Of a DNA stretch of 8,407 nucleotides, positions 1 through 4,722 are shown one piece after another (the stretch's first letter is position 1; each line of letters begins with the position of its first letter). Under the pieces are notes generated by a model. It did no database searches and was not told the origin of the DNA. It saw only the letters and a program-made list of their open reading frames with translations. The DNA comes from an uncultured Clostridia bacterium. Lineage in GTDB: Bacteria; Bacillota; Clostridia; Christensenellales; Aristaeellaceae. The position numbers were made by a program, and so were the translations under genes. The stretch covers positions 1-8,407 of the forward strand of contig CAKTXP010000100.1 in NCBI GenBank assembly GCA_934631055.1, in the 5' to 3' direction.

Positions 1-1256
1 ATGATGTAAGCGCCCTTGAGGCGGACTTCGCCGTCCGGCTTGAGGCGGAAGAACTTCTTCGGCGCATCGACCATGAAGTCCTCGCGCTCGATGTAGATTT
101 CGCGGGTGAGGGGAACGGTATGCGTGCCCATCTCCGGCTTCTTGGGATGGTTCTCGATAACGCAGTCCTCGGTTTTGCCTTCCTCGTAGTTGGTGAGGAC
201 GACCTTGACCGGATCGAGCACCGCCATCGCGCGCGGCGCAGTTTCATTCAGGTCGTTGCGCACGCAGTATTCGAGCAGACGGACGTCCACGACGGAATCC
301 GCCTTGGATACGCCGACGCGGTCGATGAAATCACGGACGGCGGCGGACGTGTAGCCGCGGCGGCGCATGCCGGCGAGCGTGGGCATACGCGGATCGTCCC
401 AGCCGGAGACATAGCCTTCCTCGACCAGGCGGCGCAGGAAGCGCTTGCTCATGACCGTATTGGTCAGGTTCAGGCGGGCAAACTCGATCTGGCGCGGCTT
501 ATCCTTGAAATTGCAGACGTTGACGACCCAGTCGTACAGCGGACGATGGATTTCATACTCCAGCGAGCAGAGAGAGTGCGTAACGCCCTCCAGCGCGTCG
601 CCGATCGGGTGGGCAAAGTCGTACATCGGATAGATGCACCACTTGTCGCCGGTGCGGTGATGCGTGCAATACTTGATGCGGTAGATGGTGGGGTCGCGCA
701 GGTTGATGTTCGGGGACGCCATATCAATCTTCGCGCGCAGGACGCGGGAGCCTTCCGGGAACTCGCCGTTCTTCATGCGTAGGAAGAGATCCATATTCTC
801 TTCAGGCGTGCGGTCGCGGTAGGGAGAATTCTTGCCCGGCTGGGTCAGCGTGCCGCGGTATTCGCGGATCTCCTCTTTGGAGAGGTCGTCGACGTAGGCA
901 AGCCCGCGGCGGATGAGATCCAGCGCGAATTCGTAAATCTGATCGTACTGCTCGGAAGCGTAGTACACGTTGGCGTAGTTGAAGCCGAGCCAGTGAATGT
1001 CGTCTTTGATCGCCTCGACGAACTCTTCCTTTTCCTTGGTGGGGTTGGTATCGTCAAAGCGGAGGTTACAAATGCCGCCAAAGCGTTCAGCGGTCAGGAA
1101 ATCGACGGAAAGCGCCTTCACATGACCGATATGCAGATAGCCATTCGGTTCCGGCGGGAAACGCGTCTGCACCCGTCCGCCGTTCTTGCCTTCGGCGATA
1201 TCGGACTTGATCGCTTCCCAGATGAAGTTGGTCTTTTCCCTGATTTCTTCTGCCAT
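1..1256 (-). CDS. glnS: Glutaminyl-tRNA synthetase, partial (C-terminus beyond left edge)
   Basis: Class I aminoacyl-tRNA synthetase that charges tRNA-Gln with glutamine in the cytoplasm. The minus strand reads open from an ATG at 1256-1254 to the left edge, 418 codons without a stop. The Rossmann-fold signature PPEPNGYLHIGH is at residues 34-45 (HIGH at 42-45), followed by LRFDDTNP near 65-72. A conserved YPMYDFAHPIGD block is at 209-220, and the second ATP-binding motif appears as VMSKR at 268-272, the form usual for GlnRS. GlnRS proteins are about 550 residues, so roughly the last quarter, the rest of the anticodon-binding beta-barrels, is outside the window. The start is supported by an AGGAGG 7 nt upstream. 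GlnRS rather than GluRS is favoured by the HIGH context and the VMSKR variant. Many Firmicutes lack GlnRS and use the transamidation route, so its presence is informative. No T-box is seen upstream. Confidence 0.96.
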   Translation of the reverse strand, partial: MAEEIREKTNFIWEAIKSDIAEGKNGGRVQTRFPPEPNGYLHIGHVKALSVDFLTAERFGGICNLRFDDTNPTKEKEEFVEAIKDDIHWLGFNYANVYYASEQYDQIYEFALDLIRRGLAYVDDLSKEEIREYRGTLTQPGKNSPYRDRTPEENMDLFLRMKNGEFPEGSRVLRAKIDMASPNINLRDPTIYRIKYCTHHRTGDKWCIYPMYDFAHPIGDALEGVTHSLCSLEYEIHRPLYDWVVNVCNFKDKPRQIEFARLNLTNTVMSKRFLRRLVEEGYVSGWDDPRMPTLAGMRRRGYTSAAVRDFIDRVGVSKADSVVDVRLLEYCVRNDLNETAPRAMAVLDPVKVVLTNYEEGKTEDCVIENHPKKPEMGTHTVPLTREIYIEREDFMVDAPKKFFRLKPDGEVRLKGAYI

Positions 1257-1263
1257 GGTAATC

Positions 1264-1269
1264 CCTCCT
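1264..1269 (-). promoter_or_regulatory. Ribosome binding site of glnS
   Basis: A perfect AGGAGG on the minus strand lies 7 nt before the ATG of glnS. It fixes the start codon and indicates efficient translation. Confidence 0.85.
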
Positions 1270-1298
1270 CAGAATACTTTAAGTATCCATAATAAAAC

Positions 1299-1327
1299 AG
1301 TATACTATACCCGCCGCGCAGAAACAA
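1299..1327 (-). promoter_or_regulatory. Promoter of glnS
   Basis: On the minus strand a -35 box TTGTTT (1327-1322) and a -10 box TATACT (1304-1299) are separated by exactly 17 bp. This predicts a 5' leader of about 35 nt, too short for a T-box riboswitch. Sigma-70-type consensus match seen in sequence; activity is inferred. Confidence 0.7.
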
Positions 1328-1418
1328 GACCCGCGGAAAAATATTGACGCATCCGACAAAAAACAGTCATTCAGACGTTCAAAAACGGCAAAGAAACGCA
1401 CGGGACTGTCCGGTCGTG

Positions 1419-1438
1419 AAAAAGCGGGCTGAGCCCGC
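1419..1438 (-). terminator. Terminator-like hairpin upstream of the glnS promoter
   Basis: Minus-strand stem GCGGGC/GCCCGC with a 3-nt loop (1438-1424) is followed by TTTTT (1423-1419), the form of a small intrinsic terminator. No minus-strand gene lies upstream for it to end. It sits inside a wider 7-bp inverted repeat GGACTGT (1403-1409) / ACAGTCC (1452-1458), next to a second hairpin CGTAAAG (1458-1464) / CTTTACG (1473-1479). It could stop antisense transcription from the neighbouring operon, or end a short unannotated RNA. Confidence 0.45.
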
Positions 1439-1534
1439 CTACATTTCCGCCACAGTCCGTAAAGATTCAAAGCTTTACGCACGCGAGCAAGCTTTATGCA
1501 ATTTCCTATAAGCTGAAAAAATGCGTGAAAGGTG

Positions 1535-1564
1535 TTCCTTTTTGGCAAGAGGTTGTGTTATAAT
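1535..1564 (+). promoter_or_regulatory. Promoter of the scaffold/GGGtGRT operon (extended -10)
   Basis: A perfect -10 box TATAAT at 1559-1564 is preceded by TG one base upstream (TGT-TATAAT), an extended -10 element. The -35 side is weak: TTCCTT at 1535-1540 gives an 18-bp spacer. Extended -10 promoters often tolerate a poor -35 box. The expected start near 1571 leaves a leader of about 50 nt before the ATG at 1624. Confidence 0.7.
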
Positions 1565-1623
1565 GAATTGGTTGCTTTTACAAGCTATACAAACCAACTT
1601 TCCAAGATAAGGGGGAACCCAAA

Positions 1624-2328
1624 ATGCAGTATTCCAAAGAAGTGGAAGAGATGATCTGCGTCGCTAAGGGTCCGAATCACGGCCCCGCTCCGATCCCGGA
1701 AGAGGGTAAGTGGATCCAGGCGAAGAAGATCGAGGATATTTCCGGCTACACCCATGGTGTGGGCTGGTGCGCGCCGCAGCAGGGCGCGTGCAAGCTGAGC
1801 CTGAACGTCAAGAACGGCGTCATCGAAGAAGCGCTGGTGGAGACCATCGGCTGCTCCGGCATGACCCATTCCGCGGCAATGGCTTCCGAGATCCTTCCCG
1901 GCAAGACCATCCTTGAAGCGCTGAACACCGACCTCGTCTGCGACGCGATCAACACCGCGATGCGCGAGCTGTTCCTTCAGATCGTTTACGGCCGTACTCA
2001 GTCCGCGTTCTCTGACGACGGTCTGCGCATCGGCGCGGGTCTTGAGGATCTGGGCAAGGGTCTGCGCTCCATGGTCGGCACCATGTACGGCACCAAGGCG
2101 AAGGGCACCCGCTACCTGGAGATGACCGAGGGCTATGTTCTCAAGATGGCTCTTGACAAGGATGACCAGGTCTGCGGCTATCAGTTCCTCTCTCTGGGCA
2201 AGATGATGGACGCCATCAAGAAGGGCATGTCCCCGAACGAGGCTTACGAGAAGAACATCGGCACCTACGGCCGCTTCAAGGCGGAAGACGGCGCCGTCAA
2301 GTGGATCGATCCGCGTACTGATAAATAA
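1624..2328 (+). CDS. NifU/IscU-like iron-sulfur cluster scaffold-type protein
   Basis: A 234-residue protein resembling the N-terminal Fe-S scaffold domain of NifU/IscU, in the form found beside GGGtGRT proteins. Residues 49-100 carry the scaffold pattern: Cys49 and Cys56, the strand KLSLNVKNGVIEEALVETIGC ending at Cys77, then a helix (SAAMASEILPGKTILEAL) matching IscU's region after its second cysteine. The third IscU ligand region (HC) has no cysteine here; the equivalent stretch reads VYGRTQSAF near 121-129. Cys106 and Cys184 lie elsewhere. The C-terminal 100 residues have no counterpart in IscU. A canonical scaffold role is therefore uncertain; a specialised cluster carrier or partner of the next gene is possible. 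AAGGGGG (1609-1615) lies 8 nt before the start. Codons are very biased: TTA, CTA and TCA are absent, suggesting high expression. It is first in an operon, 18 nt before the next gene. Confidence 0.8.
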   Translation: MQYSKEVEEMICVAKGPNHGPAPIPEEGKWIQAKKIEDISGYTHGVGWCAPQQGACKLSLNVKNGVIEEALVETIGCSGMTHSAAMASEILPGKTILEALNTDLVCDAINTAMRELFLQIVYGRTQSAFSDDGLRIGAGLEDLGKGLRSMVGTMYGTKAKGTRYLEMTEGYVLKMALDKDDQVCGYQFLSLGKMMDAIKKGMSPNEAYEKNIGTYGRFKAEDGAVKWIDPRTDK

Positions 2329-2330
2329 GA

Positions 2331-2336
2331 AGGAGG
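2331..2336 (+). promoter_or_regulatory. Ribosome binding site of the GGGtGRT gene
   Basis: A perfect AGGAGG begins two bases after the stop codon of the scaffold-like gene and lies 10 nt before the ATG at 2347. It shows that the second gene is translated independently from the same transcript. Confidence 0.8.
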
Positions 2337-2346
2337 CGTACGAAAA

Positions 2347-3366
2347 ATGGCTCTTTTTGAAAACTATGAAGGTCGTATGCCCCAGCTCCAGCCGGTTCTG
2401 GAGAAGTACGGCTTCAAAAACTTTGACGACGTCAAGGCTTACAACAATTCCAAGGGCGTAGACGCCTACTCTATCGTGGAAAGCACGCAGCCCATCTGCT
2501 TTGAGAACGTGAAGTGGGCTTACGAGCTGGGCGCTGCCATCGCGATGAAGGAGAATGTCAAGACCGCTGCTGAAGCTGCTAAGCGCATCGGCGAGGGTCT
2601 CCAGGCGTTCTGCATTCCGGGTTCCGTTGCGGATCAGCGCAAGGTTGGTCTGGGTCACGGCAATCTGGGCGCGATGCTGCTGGATGAGAACACCGAGTGC
2701 TTCGCTTTCCTCGCCGGTCACGAGTCCTTCGCGGCTGCTGAGGGCGCGATCAAGATCGCTCTGAACGCGAACAAGGTTCGCACCAAGCCGCTGCGCGTTA
2801 TCCTCAACGGTCTGGGCAAGGACGCCGCGATGATCATCAGCCGTATCAATGGCTTCACCTATGTGCAGACCAAGTACGACTATCTCTCCGCGGACGTGAA
2901 GGAAGACCATGCGCTGTCCATCGTCAAGGAGATTGCTTACTCCAACGGCGAGCGCGCGAAGGTTCGCTGCTACGGCGCGGACGACGTCCGCGAGGGCGTT
3001 GCCATCATGTGGCATGAGAACGCGGATGTTTCCATCACCGGCAACTCCACCAACCCGACCCGCTTCCAGCATCCGGTCGCCGGCACCTATAAGAAGGAGC
3101 GCATCGAGGCTGGCAGGAAGTATTTCTCCGTCGCTTCCGGCGGCGGCACGGGCCGTACCCTGCATCCGGACAACATGGCTGCGGGTCCTGCTTCCTACGG
3201 CATGACCGATACCATGGGTCGTATGCACTCCGACGCGCAGTTCGCGGGCAGCTCTTCTGTTCCGGCGCACGTCGAAATGATGGGCTTCCTCGGCGCTGGC
3301 AACAACCCGATGGTCGGCATGACCGTTGCGGTAGCCGTCGCTGTCGAAGAAGCGCTGAAAAAATAA
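2347..3366 (+). CDS. GGGtGRT family protein, function unknown
   Basis: A 339-residue soluble protein containing the family-naming motif GGGTGRT at residues 265-271, followed by LHPDNMAAGPASYGMTDTMGR. Proteins of this family (Pfam 'GGGtGRT protein') are uncharacterised. Other visible traits are a glycine-rich stretch GLGHGNLGAMLLDENTE at 101-117, a GHESFAAAEGAIKIALN block at 124-140, and NGLGKDAAMIISRINGF at 154-170, which resemble nucleotide- or cofactor-binding loops by composition only. Cysteines are at 51, 89, 118 and 208. There is no signal peptide, and the only hydrophobic run is a short one near the C-terminus (TVAVAVAV, about 326-333). Codon choice is as biased as in the upstream gene, and the 18-nt gap with a shared promoter argues for a joint function, probably a stable pair or a cluster donor/recipient. 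The family assignment is confident; the function is unknown. Confidence 0.88.
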   Translation: MALFENYEGRMPQLQPVLEKYGFKNFDDVKAYNNSKGVDAYSIVESTQPICFENVKWAYELGAAIAMKENVKTAAEAAKRIGEGLQAFCIPGSVADQRKVGLGHGNLGAMLLDENTECFAFLAGHESFAAAEGAIKIALNANKVRTKPLRVILNGLGKDAAMIISRINGFTYVQTKYDYLSADVKEDHALSIVKEIAYSNGERAKVRCYGADDVREGVAIMWHENADVSITGNSTNPTRFQHPVAGTYKKERIEAGRKYFSVASGGGTGRTLHPDNMAAGPASYGMTDTMGRMHSDAQFAGSSSVPAHVEMMGFLGAGNNPMVGMTVAVAVAVEEALKK

Positions 3367-3385
3367 GTAGTCAGCCATAACAAGG

Positions 3386-3409
3386 GAAGCCGCTCGAATG
3401 AGCGGCTTC
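3386..3409 (+). terminator. Hairpin A after the GGGtGRT gene (10-bp stem, no T-run)
   Basis: A perfect 10-bp stem GAAGCCGCTC/GAGCGGCTTC with loop GAAT begins 20 nt after the stop codon. An outer pairing AACAAG (3379-3384) / CTTGTT (3416-3421) can extend it. The downstream bases are TCTCAG, not a T-run, so it is more likely a 3'-end stabiliser or leaky terminator than an efficient intrinsic one. It is nearly duplicated at 3538-3561. Confidence 0.65.
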
Positions 3410-3487
3410 TCTCAGCTTGTTGACATAAGCAAACTTGGCTTGAATAGCAATATTAAGAAATTCAGCTATTCTTTCATTTGCGGAAAG

Positions 3488-3524
3488 GCTATTCTCCCCC
3501 TTTCTGGGGGGAGAATAGCTTTTT
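3488..3524 (+). terminator. Strong intrinsic terminator of the scaffold/GGGtGRT operon (hairpin B)
   Basis: A perfect 13-bp stem GCTATTCTCCCCC (3488-3500) / GGGGGAGAATAGC (3507-3519) with a 6-nt loop is followed at once by TTTTT (3520-3524). Only the plus strand has the T-run, so it ends transcription from the left. Confidence 0.88.
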
Positions 3525-3537
3525 GTCTACGGTCTGG

Positions 3538-3561
3538 GAAGCCGCTCAAATGAGCGGCTTC
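3538..3561 (+). repeat. Hairpin C, a near copy of hairpin A
   Basis: The 10-bp stem is identical to that at 3386-3409, with loop AAAT instead of GAAT; both copies are preceded by GG and followed by T. It lies just beyond the strong terminator, 152 bp from copy A. It is followed by only TTT. It may be a duplicated terminator remnant or a backup stop. Confidence 0.6.
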
Positions 3562-3571
3562 TTTGCTATAC

Positions 3572-3736
3572 AAAAAAACCGGGGCGTCAGACTCATAAAC
3601 CTGATATTTCAAGAAATAACTAAGAATTTGCGCCCGAAGGCTTCCCAAAGGGCGATGGGGTAAAACCCCATATCCTGAAAATGCTTAGTTTATTGTTTCT
3701 TGAAATGCTTGGTTTAAGCCTGACAGTCCCCGGTTT
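3572..3736 (-). ncRNA. Candidate structured RNA / 3' end hairpin of the DUF1858 transcript (161-nt imperfect hairpin)
   Basis: Read on the minus strand, arms about 50 nt long pair almost throughout. The closing stem is AAACCGGGG (3736-3728) with CCCCGGTTT (3584-3576), then GTCAG/CTGAC, AAACC/GGTTT, an 11-bp ATTTCAAGAAA/TTTCTTGAAAT and AACTAAG/CTTAGTT. The tip branches into two hairpins: ATGGGG/CCCCAT (3671-3666 with 3660-3655, loop TTTTA) and CGCCC/GGGCG (3654-3650 with 3635-3631). The closing stem runs straight into seven T residues on the minus strand (3578-3572), so it would act as an intrinsic terminator for the DUF1858 gene that stops at 3748. I do not recognise it as a known RNA family. 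It is much larger than a terminator needs to be, so it may be a stable processed RNA. No convincing separate promoter is seen. Confidence 0.55.
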
Positions 3737-3747
3737 ATCTTCTGAAA

Positions 3748-3954
3748 TTACTTGCCCTCTTTATCGGCAAAATACTCGTTGAGCGCGGCGACGAGCGCAG
3801 CCGCGTCGATGCCATGAACCAGGCTCGCTTCCGCGATGGACTCAGCGGAAGCATGCGGGCAGTACAGGCAGTGCATGCCGTAGGACATGAACACCGGAGC
3901 GACTTCGGGATCCATTCGCATCACTTCGGCGATGGACATTTCAGGCGTAATCAT
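3748..3954 (-). CDS. DUF1858-type redox-disulfide domain protein
   Basis: A 68-residue protein matching the short domain known as DUF1858, or hybrid-cluster-protein-associated redox disulfide domain. It opens with MITPEMSIAEVMRMDPEVAPVF, the usual 'set threshold' helix region, and carries the diagnostic GMHCLYCPHA at residues 26-35, with cysteines 29 and 32 forming a CxxC pair. The C-terminal helix (AALVAALNEYF) is also typical. Family members are thought to work in thiol-disulfide or metal redox chemistry in anaerobes, but no enzyme reaction is assigned. The ATG at 3954 has AGAGGG 8 nt upstream. It has its own promoter in the 90-bp gap after the NrdD-like gene, and its transcript probably ends in the large hairpin at 3736-3572. 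Confidence 0.88.
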   Translation of the reverse strand: MITPEMSIAEVMRMDPEVAPVFMSYGMHCLYCPHASAESIAEASLVHGIDAAALVAALNEYFADKEGK

Positions 3955-4004
3955 CGGGAAATCCCTCTTTCTATATCGGATTGGCGGGTCAAGACCCTCT
4001 TTTA

Positions 4005-4033
4005 ATCATACAACATCTTGCCCATTCTGGCAA
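4005..4033 (-). promoter_or_regulatory. Promoter of the DUF1858 gene
   Basis: On the minus strand, -35 TTGCCA (4033-4028) and -10 TATGAT (4010-4005) are separated by 17 bp. Initiation near 3998 gives a leader of about 45 nt. This makes the DUF1858 gene at least partly independent of the upstream NrdD-like gene. Confidence 0.7.
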
Positions 4034-4044
4034 GGGAAAATGCG

Positions 4045-4317
4045 TTATTGCAGCGAAATTCCGTGCTTTACGCGGTCATGCTCTTCGGCGCGCTTGGCGT
4101 TATTGAAGCGGTCGAGTGTGCCGACCAGATAGCCGGTAATGCGGCGGATGCGGTGGAATGGCTGATTTTCATAGTGATAAGCCAGCTCAACATAGTCGCC
4201 GTCGAGCCGGACGTCGATGCAGTCCGGTTCGCGCCCGTAGAGCTGCTGACCGCGGGCGATATAAGCGTCGATCTCTTCCTGCGGACAGGTGCCGCCGGTT
4301 ATATTGACCTTGCACAT
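4045..4317 (-). CDS. Small stand-alone protein resembling the glycyl-radical C-terminus of anaerobic ribonucleotide reductase (NrdD)
   Basis: A 90-residue protein whose C-terminal third reads RIRRITGYLVGTLDRFNNAK followed by RAEEHDRVKHG. This resembles the end of class III ribonucleotide reductase NrdD, where the glycine of R-x-x-GYL carries the catalytic radical and an RxN..K..E...R.KH tail follows. Against the PROSITE glycyl-radical signature as I recall it, eight of nine positions fit; threonine at residue 61 stands where Cys/Ser/Ala is usual. The candidate radical glycine is Gly62. The NrdD zinc-ribbon CxxC pairs are missing; cysteines are at 2, 11 and 33. The N-terminal 55 residues are unassigned. 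It could be a spare-part protein analogous to GrcA/YfiD, a regulator or a degenerate relic. The ATG at 4317 is preferred because AGGAG ends 9 nt before it; a TTG at 4323 is the alternative but only 3 nt from that site. Confidence 0.72.
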   Translation of the reverse strand: MCKVNITGGTCPQEEIDAYIARGQQLYGREPDCIDVRLDGDYVELAYHYENQPFHRIRRITGYLVGTLDRFNNAKRAEEHDRVKHGISLQ

Positions 4318-4357
4318 TGGCAAAGACTCCTCCCCATATCTTGTAGATGATGGGATT

Positions 4358-4385
4358 ATTATACCACTAAATACGGAGGTGTAAA
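4358..4385 (-). promoter_or_regulatory. Promoter of the NrdD-like gene
   Basis: Minus-strand -35 TTTACA (4385-4380) and perfect -10 TATAAT (4363-4358) are separated by 16 bp, with a TG extended -10 dinucleotide just upstream. It predicts a start near 4351 and a leader of about 34 nt. Confidence 0.78.
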
Positions 4386-4424
4386 GCGGAGAATGAAAAT
4401 TATATTTTGAGACGGGGAGAGACG

Positions 4425-4440
4425 CTGGGCTGCCGCCCAG
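4425..4440. repeat. Small hairpin CTGGGC/GCCCAG
   Basis: Six-bp inverted repeat with a TGCC loop, followed by AGACC-like sequence. It resembles the hairpin-plus-GAC(T)CC modules that also appear at 4448-4473 and, inverted, at 4571-4593. No T-run on either strand. Confidence 0.5.
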
Positions 4441-4452
4441 ACCTGCCTGAGG

Positions 4453-4617
4453 GATTTCATCCCTCAGACTCCCTTCTTCGCTTCGCGGCGGTTTGAATCA
4501 TTTTTATCGAACGATGCGCATGCGCATCGTATGCTCAAGATGATTGATACAGGCGCGAAGCGATGTGGAAGGTCAAGGGAACTCAGTTCCCTTGCGGGAG
4601 TTTGAGGGATTGGAATC
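4453..4617. repeat. Fold-back element with a central 20-bp perfect palindrome
   Basis: Nested inverted repeats span 165 bp. Outer arms: GATTTC (4453-4458) with GGAATC (4612-4617), and a 15-nt arm 4459-4473 with 4596-4610 matching at 14 of 15 positions. Inner arms: CCTTC (4472-4476) with GAAGG (4568-4572), CGCTTCGCG (4479-4487) with CGCGAAGCG (4554-4562), and AATCAT (4496-4501) with ATGATT (4540-4545). The centre is the perfect 20-bp palindrome ACGATGCGCATGCGCATCGT at 4511-4530. The arms also hold local hairpins: TGAGGGAT/ATCCCTCA (4448-4466) and AAGGGAA/TTCCCTT (4575-4593). No convincing gene lies between 4386 and 4722. The element may be an intergenic repeat, a non-autonomous mobile remnant or a structured RNA. 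Confidence 0.7.
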
Positions 4618-4647
4618 ACGCGCCCGCTGTGCGGGGTACAGCGTGAT
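4615..4647. repeat. Two-part hairpin ATCACGC/GCGTGAT
   Basis: Seven-bp outer stem ATCACGC (4615-4621) / GCGTGAT (4641-4647) encloses an inner CCCGC-TGT-GCGGG stem-loop. There is no T-run. It adjoins the fold-back element on its right side and shares its last bases. Confidence 0.5.
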
Positions 4648-4665
4648 GAAAATCGGAAATCGTAA

Positions 4666-4682
4666 GAAACGCTTTGCGTTTC
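4666..4682 (-). terminator. Possible weak terminator of trpS
   Basis: Minus-strand stem GAAACGC/GCGTTTC with loop AAA lies 41 nt beyond the trpS stop codon. The following bases TTACG make a poor T-run, so termination would be weak. Confidence 0.4.
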
Positions 4683-4722
4683 TATACGAGCTTCCCGGGT
4701 CAGCGCCCTCAACGTTCTCTCT

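Noticed and set aside
120..782. A 220-codon plus-strand open frame opposite glnS
   Set aside because: The minus strand encodes GlnRS with intact HIGH and VMSKR motifs; this frame is a shadow of its codon bias.
1257..1300. T-box riboswitch for glnS
   Set aside because: The predicted leader is about 35 nt and no T-box sequence (AGGGTGGNACCGCG type) is present; the same holds for the roughly 57-nt trpS leader.
1279..1548. An 89-codon minus-strand open frame upstream of glnS
   Set aside because: It crosses the glnS promoter and the hairpin cluster, with no ribosome binding site and no family resemblance.
1585..3378. A 597-codon minus-strand open frame covering the whole scaffold/GGGtGRT operon
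   Set aside because: It is in exact codon register with the sense genes and exists because they lack TTA, CTA and TCA codons. It has no ribosome binding site, runs across the intergenic gap and its translation resembles no family. The sense genes have clear motifs and signals.
3572..3736. 6S RNA, SRP RNA or tmRNA identity for the large hairpin
   Set aside because: There is no large central bubble as in 6S RNA, no SRP GGAA-type apical domain and no tRNA-like ends or tag frame as in tmRNA.
3367..3747. CRISPR array or insertion sequence in the hairpin-rich spacer
   Set aside because: Repeats are only two copies of one hairpin with no regular spacers, there is no transposase reading frame, and no target-site duplication flanks the large hairpin.
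4464..4712. An 82-codon minus-strand open frame in the trpS to NrdD-like spacer
   Set aside because: It runs through the fold-back element and hairpins, has no recognisable motif or convincing ribosome binding site, and its composition follows the inverted repeats.
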